Below, piece after piece: positions 44,137-52,795 of a DNA stretch of 64,000 nucleotides. A program made the translations under genes and the position numbers. Each line of letters begins with the position of its first letter. The first letter of the stretch is position 1. Below the pieces are notes generated by a model. That model searched no databases, was not told the DNA's origin, and was given only the letters and a program-made list of their open reading frames with translations. The stretch comes from Polaribacter sp. IC073 (GTDB lineage Bacteria; Bacteroidota; Bacteroidia; Flavobacteriales; Flavobacteriaceae). Location: contig NZ_VORS01000001.1 in assembly GCF_007997075.1 (NCBI RefSeq), forward strand, positions 496,001-560,000, written 5' to 3'.

Positions 44137-44355
44137 ATGAAAAAACAAATTTTAAACATTGGTAAGGTTCTTAATAGGGCAGAACAAAAACAAGTTTTTG
44201 GTGGTAATATGACATTAGTAGACGCTGGTGACTATGTAGGTTGTCTAAGTGCAGGTGCTTATTGTCGAACAGATGTTACTAATGAAGACTTACAATGTTG
44301 TGGGTCTTGTAAAAAGACATCAGATGCTGGTCGTAACGGACTTTGTAAAGATTAA
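44137..44355 (+). CDS. Double-glycine leader peptide A, six-cysteine core (cystine-knot-like)
   Basis: 72 residues. The leader MKKQILNIGKVLNRAEQKQV ends FGG, the C39 peptidase cleavage signal. The mature part of about 48 residues has six Cys in the order C-x6-C-x10-CC-x2-C-x11-C, the framework of inhibitor cystine knots such as omega-conotoxins. ATG 44137 is chosen because longer frames run through the non-coding element. Probable secreted disulfide-bonded peptide (bacteriocin, toxin or signal). A terminator follows directly. Confidence 0.85.
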   Translation: MKKQILNIGKVLNRAEQKQVFGGNMTLVDAGDYVGCLSAGAYCRTDVTNEDLQCCGSCKKTSDAGRNGLCKD

Positions 44356-44367
44356 ACAATAACGTTT

Positions 44368-44401
44368 ACTATGGCTCAAAATTAAGAGAGCCATAGTTTT
44401 T
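44368..44401 (+). terminator. Terminator directly after peptide A
   Basis: Perfect 10-bp stem ACTATGGCTC / GAGCCATAGT with a 10-nt loop and a T-run. It lies between peptide A and its thioredoxin-like lipoprotein, so the lipoprotein is expressed by read-through or its own weak promoter. Confidence 0.85.
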
Positions 44402-44443
44402 CTTATATTACATCTCTAATCTAGATTATAAAGTAAAAAAGTA

Positions 44444-45553
44444 ATGCAAAATTTCAAAAAATATTTTTTATTAATTCTAATTTGTTCTTCATGTGTTTCA
44501 AATAAAAAAGAGGACTCAAAGAATATTTTAATTTTAGGACATGTAAGAGGGCTAAAGGATAGTACTTTAGTTGTTTTAGAAAAATCAGGAAATAAACAAA
44601 ATATCGATTCAACTTATTCTTTAAAGGAAAAGTTTATTTTAAATTATAAAAAAATTACTATACAAGAGGGTTTATTTTATCTTACTTTTTACACAAAAGC
44701 AGGTAAAGAATTGTATAGTTTTAATTTTTGGGGAGGTCAGCCAGAAAATATAGTAATAAATGGGAATTTTGAAACAAAGAAAAATATAAAAGTTATAGAC
44801 AGTAGAGTAAATAACGTTTTGAAAAAGTATAGAGTATTACCAAATAAATATTCTAATAAAATAGATAAATTATTTGATTCCAATAAAAATCAAAAAGAGA
44901 AAAATTTAATATTTAAAAAATACATGGATACAATAAAAAAGGATCAAATAAATTTCCTTTTTAAAAATCCTAATACTGCTTTCACACTAGACGAGTTTTT
45001 TAGGTTAAATGAAAAAATATCTAAGGATAGTATTTTAATTTTTTATAATAGTTTAGATGATAACTTAAAAGCGTCAAAAAATGGAGAATTATTAAAAAAG
45101 CAAACTTTAAGTAAAAGAATTAAAATAGGAGAAATATTTCGTGATTTTAAAGCGAAAGATTTAAATGGAAATTATAAGAAGTTATCTGATTATAAAGGTA
45201 AAATTATAGTTTTAGATTTTTGGGCATATTGGTGCAAATGGTGTCACGTCCAGAACAAAGAAGAGTTTTCTTATTTAAATGAAAAGTATAAAGATGATTT
45301 AGTAATTATAAGTTATTCCTTAGACGAGGAAAAAGATGTCTGGAAAAAATCTACGGAAAAACATAGTTACAAATGGGTAAATATTTCTAATTTATTAGGT
45401 GTAAAAGATCCTGTAGCTTTTCAATATGGAGTTAAATTATTGCCACATAGTTTTTTAATAGATAAAAATGGTGTTTTACAAAAAGAATTTATTGGTTATA
45501 AGAAAGATAGCTTGATTGAAAAAGAGATTAAAAAATTACTAAATACAAACTAA
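44444..45553 (+). CDS. Thioredoxin-like (TlpA-type) lipoprotein 1
   Basis: 369 residues. Lipoprotein signal LLILICSSCVSNK; an N-terminal beta-rich DUF4369-like domain (about 25-115); a helical linker; and a C-terminal TlpA/ResA-type thioredoxin domain from about residue 230 with the redox pair CKWC in FWAYWCKWC and a cis-Pro region LLPHSFLID. It should act in the periplasm as a disulfide reductase or isomerase. Encoded just after a six-Cys peptide, it is probably a folding partner; an immunity role is an alternative. Confidence 0.82.
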   Translation: MQNFKKYFLLILICSSCVSNKKEDSKNILILGHVRGLKDSTLVVLEKSGNKQNIDSTYSLKEKFILNYKKITIQEGLFYLTFYTKAGKELYSFNFWGGQPENIVINGNFETKKNIKVIDSRVNNVLKKYRVLPNKYSNKIDKLFDSNKNQKEKNLIFKKYMDTIKKDQINFLFKNPNTAFTLDEFFRLNEKISKDSILIFYNSLDDNLKASKNGELLKKQTLSKRIKIGEIFRDFKAKDLNGNYKKLSDYKGKIIVLDFWAYWCKWCHVQNKEEFSYLNEKYKDDLVIISYSLDEEKDVWKKSTEKHSYKWVNISNLLGVKDPVAFQYGVKLLPHSFLIDKNGVLQKEFIGYKKDSLIEKEIKKLLNTN

Positions 45554-45579
45554 CAATTAAAACTAATTTGATGAAAATA

Positions 45580-45646
45580 TTCTCTCGCGAAGAATAGACA
45601 CAAACTATGAGTGTCTTTAAATGTTCATGGCAAATATAATTTTTTT
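45580..45646 (+). promoter_or_regulatory. Conserved cassette element, copy B
   Basis: Same 67-nt element as at 44058 with a single G-to-A change in the hairpin loop; the stem AGACAC / GTGTCT is kept. It ends 13 bp before the peptide B ATG. Confidence 0.8.
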
Positions 45647-45659
45647 AAATTTATAAATT

Positions 45660-45884
45660 ATGAAAAAACAAATTTTAAACATTGGAAAGGCTTTAAGTAG
45701 AGCTGAACAAAAAGAGGTTTTTGGGGGAGATGTAATTACAGAAGAACCACCTCAAGATAGTACAAATGCCTGGGTAACATGTGGAAATGGTGCTATGTTT
45801 AAATCTTACGGTTGTGGATCCTATGCAGATAGTATGTGCGAAAATCATTCGGGATTTTTGTATTGTTCAGAATGGGGTTGGTAA
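45660..45884 (+). CDS. Double-glycine leader peptide B, four-cysteine core
   Basis: 74 residues. The leader is nearly the same as that of peptide A (MKKQILNIGKALSRAEQKEV then FGG). The core of about 51 residues is unrelated: an acidic, Pro-rich start, then C-x10-C-x7-C-x8-C and an aromatic tail ending EWGW. Even cysteine number fits two disulfides. A conserved leader with a divergent core is the usual sign of a secreted peptide family sharing one exporter. Terminator directly downstream. Confidence 0.85.
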   Translation: MKKQILNIGKALSRAEQKEVFGGDVITEEPPQDSTNAWVTCGNGAMFKSYGCGSYADSMCENHSGFLYCSEWGW

Positions 45885-45899
45885 TTACTTTTAAAGTAG

Positions 45900-45924
45900 C
45901 TGGGGTTTTTAGCCCCAGTTTTTA
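45900..45924 (+). terminator. Terminator directly after peptide B
   Basis: GC-rich stem CTGGGG / CCCCAG with a 7-nt loop and TTTTTAT tail, 16 bp after the stop and 30 bp before lipoprotein 2. Confidence 0.85.
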
Positions 45925-45953
45925 TGTGTTAACCTAAATTTAAAAACTACATT

Positions 45954-47534
45954 ATGAAATTAAGAGGTATTATTTACTTAATTGTTTTTTCGTTGTTACT
46001 TAATTGTAAAAAAAAAATTACAACCAAAAAAGGGTATAAATCAGTAAATAGCATTATTGAAAAGAATGATTCATACTTAAATAAAGTTGTTATAACGGGT
46101 ACAACCGATGATATAATTGCTTTTAAACATTTAAATTTATTGAATAACACTTACTTATTTGGAAGATCACATCTTAACACTACTAAAGAAATTTTTCCTG
46201 ATTCACTTCATATGGTTTTAAATTTAATTGAAAAACCATTATTCATGGAGGTGATTGCTTCTTCAGATAAAGCTTTTTATAGAGGGCAAGCTTTTATAAC
46301 TCCAGGAGATACTATGAGTATAAGAATAAAAAAAGGAGTAATGAAGTTTTTTGGTAAGAATGCTATATATAATAATTATTATTCAGAAATGAATAAACAT
46401 ACGCCTAAGTATAGTAAAAATCCATATTTAGGTAGCTTAAATCGTTACAAAAAAAAGTTGAAATATATTTATAAAAAAAAGATTGACTTTTTTAATCAAT
46501 ATATTGAAAAACATAATTTACAATCTGAATTATTTCTAAATACGATAAAGACTCATCTTAAGCATGAATACTTAAATGCACTTATTAATCCAAAAAATAT
46601 TAAATCACGAATTGATGGTTTATATTTTGGAGAAATAGACGGTTTAATGCCATTAATTCAAATAGAAGCGGATAAAAATTCGGAAGTAATTATTGATTTA
46701 TCTAATTATTTTGAAATTATTTCCATTGAAGAATTTAAAGATGTAAATGCGCTTAATAATAGTGTTTTCTTTAAAGATAACATTAATCCATACATACGAT
46801 ATTATTTTCTCGATTCAAAACATTTAGCCTATTCAAAAGAAAAATTTTTAGCTGAAAAAGAATTTATTCAAAATAATTTTGAAGGTGAAATAGAAAATTA
46901 TGCAATTGCTAGAATGATAAGAGATTATCATTTAAAAGGTTTTGGAAATAGTATAAATAGTATTGAACTCTTGAAAAATACCATTAATGAATACGAACAA
47001 AGATTTACAAAACAATCTTATATCGAATTTATGAATGATATAAAAGAAGACTTAAAATCATTTAATTTCGAAATATCAGAATATGCCCTAAATTCTAAGT
47101 TTATTAATATTAATGGAGATACCTTATCTCTAAAGAAAATTTTTGCTCGTTCAAATAATAGAATTAAGGTTATCGATTTTTGGGCAACTTGGTGTCCGCC
47201 TTGTATAAAACAAATTAAAGAAGGTAAAGCATTTAAAGATCGTCTTCAGGTTGAGAATAATGTTGAATGGATTTATATTTCACCTGAAAAGGATTATGAA
47301 AAATGGGTAGAAGCTAACAAAAAATTTGAACATGTTTTAAATTTTAATAACTCTTTTTTTCTTTTAAAAGGTCTTAAATCTTCTTTAGCAAGAACATTTA
47401 AAGTTAAAGAAATACCCAGATATGTTATTTTAAATAAAGAAAATAAGATAGTATTAAATAATGCACCTTCTCCTTCTGATAATGAAAATTTTGAAAAGAT
47501 TATAGATCGTATTTATAGAAAGGAAAAAGAATGA
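45954..47534 (+). CDS. Thioredoxin-like (TlpA-type) lipoprotein 2
   Basis: 526 residues, larger than usual TlpA proteins. Lipoprotein signal LIVFSLLLNCKKK; a long AT-rich, Lys- and Asn-rich middle region with helices (about 150-370) and no recognised domain; C-terminal thioredoxin fold with CPPC in DFWATWCPPC and a cis-Pro segment EIPRYVILN. Periplasmic redox partner, probably for peptide B encoded before it. Confidence 0.8.
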   Translation: MKLRGIIYLIVFSLLLNCKKKITTKKGYKSVNSIIEKNDSYLNKVVITGTTDDIIAFKHLNLLNNTYLFGRSHLNTTKEIFPDSLHMVLNLIEKPLFMEVIASSDKAFYRGQAFITPGDTMSIRIKKGVMKFFGKNAIYNNYYSEMNKHTPKYSKNPYLGSLNRYKKKLKYIYKKKIDFFNQYIEKHNLQSELFLNTIKTHLKHEYLNALINPKNIKSRIDGLYFGEIDGLMPLIQIEADKNSEVIIDLSNYFEIISIEEFKDVNALNNSVFFKDNINPYIRYYFLDSKHLAYSKEKFLAEKEFIQNNFEGEIENYAIARMIRDYHLKGFGNSINSIELLKNTINEYEQRFTKQSYIEFMNDIKEDLKSFNFEISEYALNSKFININGDTLSLKKIFARSNNRIKVIDFWATWCPPCIKQIKEGKAFKDRLQVENNVEWIYISPEKDYEKWVEANKKFEHVLNFNNSFFLLKGLKSSLARTFKVKEIPRYVILNKENKIVLNNAPSPSDNENFEKIIDRIYRKEKE

Positions 47535-47568
47535 TAATAATTCTTAAAACGTATAATATATTAAACGG

Positions 47569-47634
47569 TTCTCTCGCGAAGAATAGACACAAACTGTGAG
47601 TGTCTTTAAATGTTCATGGCAAATATAATTTTTT
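47569..47634 (+). promoter_or_regulatory. Conserved cassette element, copy C
   Basis: Identical to copy A through the 60-nt core, with six instead of seven T at the end. It ends 13 bp before the ATG of peptide C. Confidence 0.8.
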
Positions 47635-47647
47635 AAATTTTTATACT

Positions 47648-47890
47648 ATGTTAAATAACATTTTAAATTTAGACGGAGTTACTGTACTTGACAAAAAACA
47701 GCAAAAAGAGGTTAATGGTGGTGGAGGTTGTAGATTAACAACCTTTACTAACGGTGTAAGAGATACTTACCTTATTATGGGGATGGCTGAAGATGAAGGG
47801 ACTCAAACAGCAGGAGCACATAATGCATGTGGAGATTTATTGAATGGAGGAGCAGATAGATGTTTTTACGACTGTACGCATGATAATTAA
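47648..47890 (+). CDS. Double-glycine leader peptide C, four-cysteine core
   Basis: 80 residues. The leader differs from A and B (MLNNILNLDGVTVLDKKQQK, EVNGG) but keeps the QKEV-GG ending. The core begins GGCRL and has four Cys, three of them clustered near the end (ACGDLLNGGADRC then FYDC). The same upstream element as A and B but an unrelated leader suggests the element, not the leader, defines the cassette. Probable exported disulfide-bonded peptide. Confidence 0.8.
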   Translation: MLNNILNLDGVTVLDKKQQKEVNGGGGCRLTTFTNGVRDTYLIMGMAEDEGTQTAGAHNACGDLLNGGADRCFYDCTHDN

Positions 47891-47912
47891 AGATAAAAAT
47901 TATTTTCAATTA

Positions 47913-49298
47913 ATGAGAATAAAATTATCTGGCAGTAAACCAATTATAGGTTTACTGCCTATTATTTTGGTAGTTTTATTTTCTTGTAATATTGAAAAAA
48001 GAAAGGGCATCCCTAAAATAGATAAACAATCTATTAAAAGTCTTGATACTATTGTATTATTAATTAAAATTAATGGATCTACTGAAACTGGTCTTAACTC
48101 ACCAAATATTTATTTGAATAATGATTTTGTTGAATTTAAAAATGAAACTACAGATTCTATACAAATCACGAGATATGTAGCAAGAGTATTTAAAAATTTG
48201 GTTTTTCAATATAAGGCATATGTTTTTAATAATGGAAGCCTTAAAAATATTGAACAAACATACCTAGTTGAAAAAAATATGGATACTTTAAAGTTAGTAT
48301 ACAATTCAAAAGAATCTACCTTTGATCCTAATGAAAATGAAATCACTAAATTTTATTTGGATTATAAGAATATTAGAATCAAAATATTTAAAGATAAGGG
48401 TAGAAATAATAGTATTTTAAAATCAGAACTAGATTCTATTTATAATATTTACAATATGAAATATAATAAAATTAAAAATGAAACTCTATTAAGGTTGAAT
48501 ACTATGCATTATTATGACAAATTACAAATGCTATATATAAATGAAACTAGTATAGATTTTTTTATTAAGAGTATTGATGAGCCGATTGGTTCGACTATAT
48601 TAAATTCATTATTATTTAATTATACCAAGAATAGAATAAAAAATATTGAATATGAAAAATTAAATTCTAAGAATTATTCTAAGAATTATTTAAACCTCTT
48701 AGCTCTTGGCCATTTTTCTTTTTTAAGATCTGAGGATAATAAAGGTGATATTAAATATTTACAGGCAATTAATTGGTTGAAAACAACAGATTTATATAAA
48801 AAAGATTCCGTTTTTATAAAAAAGAAAATTATACCATTAAATAATTTAAAATTTAAAGAGAATTTGAGAGCATTAAATTTTTTTGATATTAATACCGAAA
48901 AAAACTCAATAACTGAAATCTTAAAAAAACATCATGCAAATTATTATTTATTAGATTTTTGGGCTACCTGGTGTGCACCATGTATAAGAGGTGTAAAAGA
49001 AATGAGGGAAATGGATTTGCCTAAAAATATAAAAATTATTAGTATTTCTTTAGATAAGAAAAAAGATAAAGAAAAATGGATATCTAAAACAAAAGAGTTA
49101 AAGCAATCTTATACTTATTGGTTAGACGAAAGTAGTGTTACTGGAAAATCTTTTTTGAAATTTATAGAACTTCAATCTATACCAAGATATATTTTAATTG
49201 ATAAAAAGATGAATTTAATTGATCAGGCTTTCTTTCATCCCAGTGAACCACAATTTTTGTTAAAGCTTAAAGATGTGAAAAACTATAAATTTTGGTAG
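47913..49298 (+). CDS. Thioredoxin-like (TlpA-type) lipoprotein 3
   Basis: About 461 residues from ATG 47913. Lipoprotein signal LLPIILVVLFSCNIEK; a middle region of unknown fold, very AT-rich; C-terminal thioredoxin domain with CAPC in DFWATWCAPC and a cis-Pro segment SIPRYILID. Codons 7-16 of the signal peptide are also a perfect terminator hairpin. A longer frame from 47844 overlaps peptide C and is not needed. Periplasmic redox partner, probably for peptide C. Confidence 0.78.
   Translation: MRIKLSGSKPIIGLLPIILVVLFSCNIEKRKGIPKIDKQSIKSLDTIVLLIKINGSTETGLNSPNIYLNNDFVEFKNETTDSIQITRYVARVFKNLVFQYKAYVFNNGSLKNIEQTYLVEKNMDTLKLVYNSKESTFDPNENEITKFYLDYKNIRIKIFKDKGRNNSILKSELDSIYNIYNMKYNKIKNETLLRLNTMHYYDKLQMLYINETSIDFFIKSIDEPIGSTILNSLLFNYTKNRIKNIEYEKLNSKNYSKNYLNLLALGHFSFLRSEDNKGDIKYLQAINWLKTTDLYKKDSVFIKKKIIPLNNLKFKENLRALNFFDINTEKNSITEILKKHHANYYLLDFWATWCAPCIRGVKEMREMDLPKNIKIISISLDKKKDKEKWISKTKELKQSYTYWLDESSVTGKSFLKFIELQSIPRYILIDKKMNLIDQAFFHPSEPQFLLKLKDVKNYKFW
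47931..47967 (+). terminator. Terminator-like hairpin inside the lipoprotein 3 signal sequence
   Basis: Perfect 11-bp stem GGCAGTAAACC / GGTTTACTGCC, 7-nt loop, T-rich tail. It is in the same place relative to peptide C as the terminators after peptides A and B, but here it lies within the downstream coding sequence. Confidence 0.7.
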
Positions 49299-49315
49299 AA
49301 TAAATAAATTAACTT

Positions 49316-49843
49316 TTGAAACTAAATAAATTTCCAACATACAAACAAACTGAAGCCAAAGATTGCGGCCCTACTTGTATAAAAATATTAGCCAAACATT
49401 ATGGTAAGCTAATTAATACCCAAGAGTTACGTACATTAAGTGAAACTACCAGAGAAGGAAGTAGCCTATTAGGTTTAAGCGATGCTGTAGAATCTGTTGG
49501 TTTTAAATCTTTAGGAGTTAAATTAAGTTTTAATAAACTCTTAGAAGCACCATTGCCTTGCATTGTCCATTGGAATAAAAACCATTATGTAGTACTCTAT
49601 AAAATAAAAAAAGATGTTGTTTATATTTCAGATCCAGCACATGGGCTAATTACATATAGTATAAAAGATTTTATTAAATTTTGGATAGGTAATAATGCAG
49701 ACGAAACTACAGAAGAAGGAGTCGTTTTACTTATAGAACCTACACCTAAGTTTTATCAATCTGAATTTGACAAAGACGAAAAATTCGGATTTAGATTTAT
49801 TTTTAAATATTTAAGTACAAAAAGTTTATCATTCAGCTTATAA
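49316..49843 (+). CDS. C39 peptidase domain of the peptide exporter (cut by frameshift)
   Basis: 175 residues from TTG 49316. The peptidase C39 catalytic set is intact: Cys in EAKDCGPTCIKI, His in NKNHYVVLY, Asp in ISDPAHG. It cleaves double-glycine leaders during export. The frame stops at 49843 just after FIFKYLST. The next bases in the -1 frame continue as YKKFIIQLIIGLLAGSLLQL, the normal first membrane helix of a peptidase-containing ABC transporter. One missing A in the A5 run at 49819-49823 explains the split. Confidence 0.85.
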   Translation: MKLNKFPTYKQTEAKDCGPTCIKILAKHYGKLINTQELRTLSETTREGSSLLGLSDAVESVGFKSLGVKLSFNKLLEAPLPCIVHWNKNHYVVLYKIKKDVVYISDPAHGLITYSIKDFIKFWIGNNADETTEEGVVLLIEPTPKFYQSEFDKDEKFGFRFIFKYLSTKSLSFSL

Positions 49844-49851
49844 TTGGTTTA

Positions 49852-51504
49852 TTGGCGGGTAGTTTGTTACAGCTAATTCTTCCATTTCTCACGCAGAGTA
49901 TTGTAGATGTTGGAATTAAAAATCAAGATATAAATTTTATCTATTTAATCCTTTTTGCTCAATTATTCCTGTTTATTGGTAAAGCTGCTTTAGAAATTAT
50001 AAGAAGTTGGATCTTACTTCATTTGAGCGCAAGAATTAATATCTCTTTAATTTCAGATTTTTTCATAAAACTAATGAAGTTGCCAATCTCTTACTTCGAT
50101 GTTAGAATGACAGGAGATTTGTTACAAAGAATAAATGACCATAAAAGAATAGAGCGAATATTGACGACTTCTTCTTTAACGGTTCTTTTTTCCTTTTTCA
50201 ATCTAATTATATTTAGTTTGGTATTGGGATATTATAGCATGCAAATTTTTGCAGTTTTTGCTATTGGAAGTTTATTATATTTTACTTGGGTATTATTTTT
50301 CTTTAAAAAACGAAAGGAATTAGACTATAAACGTTTTTCAGAGGTAAGTACAGAACAAAGTAAAGTAATAGAACTAATTAATGGAATGCAAGAAATAAAA
50401 CTGCACAATGCAGAAAAGAGAATGCGTTGGAACTGGGAATATGTTCAAGCCAGATTATTTAAAGTTGCTACAAAAAGCTTAGCTTTAGAACAGACACAAA
50501 GCGTTGGTTCTAATTTTATCAATGAAATTAAAAATATGCTGATAACTATATTATCTGCTAAATTGGTAATTGATGGCGAAATTACACTTGGTATGATGAT
50601 GGCTATAAGTTACATCGTTGGGCAATTAAATGGCCCAATTGTTCAACTAATTGGTTTTATGAGAGATGTGCAAGACGCACAAATTTCACTGGATAGATTA
50701 GGGGAAATACACAATATGGAAGATGAAGAAAAACCTGGTGAAAATAAAATATCAGATGTTCCTGAAGATGCAGTAATTCGTTTAAAAAACATTTCTTTTA
50801 GATATACTGGGGGGCTAGAGCCTGTAATAAAAGACCTTTCTTTAGAAATACCACCCAATAAAACTACCGCCATAGTGGGTGTTAGCGGAAGTGGAAAAAC
50901 TACATTAATGAAACTACTTTTAGGTTTTTACAATATTGATAAAGGGGGGATTTATGTGAATCAGTTTAATTTAAAAGATATTTCTGTAAAAGCATGGAGA
51001 AAAAATTGCGGGGTAGTAATGCAAGAGGGGTATATTTTTAATGACACTATCGCTAAAAATATTGCAGTTGGAGAAGATTATGTAGATAAAGATAAATTAA
51101 ACTATGCCATAAAAGTTGCTAATATAAATGACTACATAGATAATTTACCTCTAGGCTTTAATACTAAAATTGGTGCAGAAGGTTCTGGTTTAAGTACTGG
51201 TCAAAAACAACGCTTATTAATAGCCAGATCTGTATATAAAGATCCGAAAATTTTATTTTTTGACGAAGCAACTTCTGCCTTAGATGCAAATAATGAGAAG
51301 GTAATTATGGAGAATTTAGATAATTTCTTTAAAAATAAAACCGCAGTTGTTATTGCACATAGACTAAGCACTGTTAAAAATGCGCATCAAATTGTAGTAT
51401 TAGACAAAGGGAAAATTATAGAAAAAGGAAACCATAATGATTTAATAAATCTAAAAGGTAGTTATTATCATTTGGTGAAAAATCAATTAAATTTAGGGAA
51501 GTAA
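49852..51504 (+). CDS. ABC transporter membrane/ATPase part of the peptide exporter (frameshifted half)
   Basis: 550 residues in the frame starting TTG 49852, but the natural reading begins about nine codons earlier, in frame with the peptidase if one A is restored. A six-helix membrane domain precedes the ATPase: Walker A GVSGSGKTT, signature LSTGQKQRLLIARS, Walker B ILFFDEATSALD, switch VIAHRLS. With the C39 part it makes a normal exporter of about 730 residues. If the split is real, helix 1 is shortened and the peptidase is a separate protein. Confidence 0.88.
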   Translation: MAGSLLQLILPFLTQSIVDVGIKNQDINFIYLILFAQLFLFIGKAALEIIRSWILLHLSARINISLISDFFIKLMKLPISYFDVRMTGDLLQRINDHKRIERILTTSSLTVLFSFFNLIIFSLVLGYYSMQIFAVFAIGSLLYFTWVLFFFKKRKELDYKRFSEVSTEQSKVIELINGMQEIKLHNAEKRMRWNWEYVQARLFKVATKSLALEQTQSVGSNFINEIKNMLITILSAKLVIDGEITLGMMMAISYIVGQLNGPIVQLIGFMRDVQDAQISLDRLGEIHNMEDEEKPGENKISDVPEDAVIRLKNISFRYTGGLEPVIKDLSLEIPPNKTTAIVGVSGSGKTTLMKLLLGFYNIDKGGIYVNQFNLKDISVKAWRKNCGVVMQEGYIFNDTIAKNIAVGEDYVDKDKLNYAIKVANINDYIDNLPLGFNTKIGAEGSGLSTGQKQRLLIARSVYKDPKILFFDEATSALDANNEKVIMENLDNFFKNKTAVVIAHRLSTVKNAHQIVVLDKGKIIEKGNHNDLINLKGSYYHLVKNQLNLGK

Positions 51505-51505
51505 G

Positions 51506-52795
51506 ATGCCAGAAAAGAATGAGATAGAAGTTAGAAGTGAAGAGGTACAAGAAATACTATCTTATGTACCTAATTGGATGGTTCGTTGGGGAAATACATT
51601 ATTTTTTTTACTGATACTTATGTTATTTTTCATTTCATGGTTTATTAAATATCCAGACATTATTAATGCCGAAGTTATATTAACTACTAAAATACCACCT
51701 CAAAAAGAGTACGCTAGAGTTAGTGGTAAAATAGATACAATTTTTGTTAGAGATGCTCAGAATGTTATAAAAAATCAACCTTTAGCTATAATAGAAAATA
51801 CAGCCGATTATTCAGATGTTTTTCTGTTGAAATCAATTATTGACACCATTAAAGTTCAAAAAGAATCATTTTTATTTCCTATTAATGACTTGCCAATTTT
51901 GTTTATAGGTGATATAGAAGCAAGTTATGATTCATTTGAAGATAATTATATTAAATATGTTTTGAATAAAGATTTAGACCCATTTTCTCATGAAGTAAAT
52001 GCTAATAGAATTTCAACCTCAGAGCTTAAAAGAAGGTTGTCTAACATGCAATCTCAAAAAAGGCTAAATGAAAAGGAGTTAAAGTTTAAAAAGAAAGATT
52101 TAGAGAGAAGCAAATCTCTTTTTGGGAAAGGAGTAATTTCAGAGAAAGAGTATGAATTGAAGCAGTTAGATTTTTTACAGTCTGAGAGAAGTTATAAAAA
52201 CATGAATACCTCTATATCTCAATTAAGAGAATCCATTTCAAATAATAAAAGAACTTCTAAAGGAACTGAAATTGCCAAAGTTAGAGAGGAAATGACGTTG
52301 TTAAAGAATGTAATTCAATCTTTTAATCAGCTAAGAAAAAGTGTGAAAGATTGGGAAATGAAGTATTTGTTAATTTCAGAGATAAATGGCAAGGTTTCTT
52401 TTTTAAATTATTGGAGTAAAAATCAAACAGTGAGTCAGGGAGATTTAGTTTTTACAATTATACCAAGAAATAATTCTGCATTTATAGCAAAACTGAAAAC
52501 CCCATCACAAAACTTAGGTAAGGTTAAAGTTGGTCAAGTAGTTCATATAAAATTAGATAACTACCCAGATTATGAATTTGGTGTTTTAAAAGGTATCGTG
52601 AATAATATTTCTGAAATTTCAAATAAAGAAGGGTTCTATACTATAGATGTTTCGTTACCTAAAAATTTAGTAACTTCATACAATAAGGATATTATTTTCA
52701 AACAAGAAATGAGAGGTGCAGCTGAAATTATAACAGAAGATTTACGTTTGATTCAACGTTTGTTTTATCAATTAACTAAAATATTTAATAGATAA
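51506..52795 (+). CDS. HlyD-family periplasmic adaptor
   Basis: 429 residues. One N-terminal membrane helix (LFFLLILMLFFISWFI), a lipoyl/barrel half (EYARVSGKIDTIFV), a long coiled coil (about residues 170-265) and the returning barrel (TIIPRNNSAFIAKLKTP). The adaptor links the ABC exporter to an outer-membrane channel in type I secretion. It starts 1 bp after the ABC stop, so it is the same operon. No TolC-type gene is in the window. Confidence 0.92.
   Translation: MPEKNEIEVRSEEVQEILSYVPNWMVRWGNTLFFLLILMLFFISWFIKYPDIINAEVILTTKIPPQKEYARVSGKIDTIFVRDAQNVIKNQPLAIIENTADYSDVFLLKSIIDTIKVQKESFLFPINDLPILFIGDIEASYDSFEDNYIKYVLNKDLDPFSHEVNANRISTSELKRRLSNMQSQKRLNEKELKFKKKDLERSKSLFGKGVISEKEYELKQLDFLQSERSYKNMNTSISQLRESISNNKRTSKGTEIAKVREEMTLLKNVIQSFNQLRKSVKDWEMKYLLISEINGKVSFLNYWSKNQTVSQGDLVFTIIPRNNSAFIAKLKTPSQNLGKVKVGQVVHIKLDNYPDYEFGVLKGIVNNISEISNKEGFYTIDVSLPKNLVTSYNKDIIFKQEMRGAAEIITEDLRLIQRLFYQLTKIFNR

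Noticed and set aside
44099-44140. Upstream mini-ORF overlapping the peptide A start (ATGA overlap)
   Set aside because: Copies B and C stop at other positions without overlap, so it is not a conserved leader peptide.
49819-49843. Programmed -1 frameshift in the exporter
   Set aside because: The A5-G site is not a proper X-XXY-YYZ heptamer in the zero frame and no strong downstream stem was seen; a simple indel is more likely.
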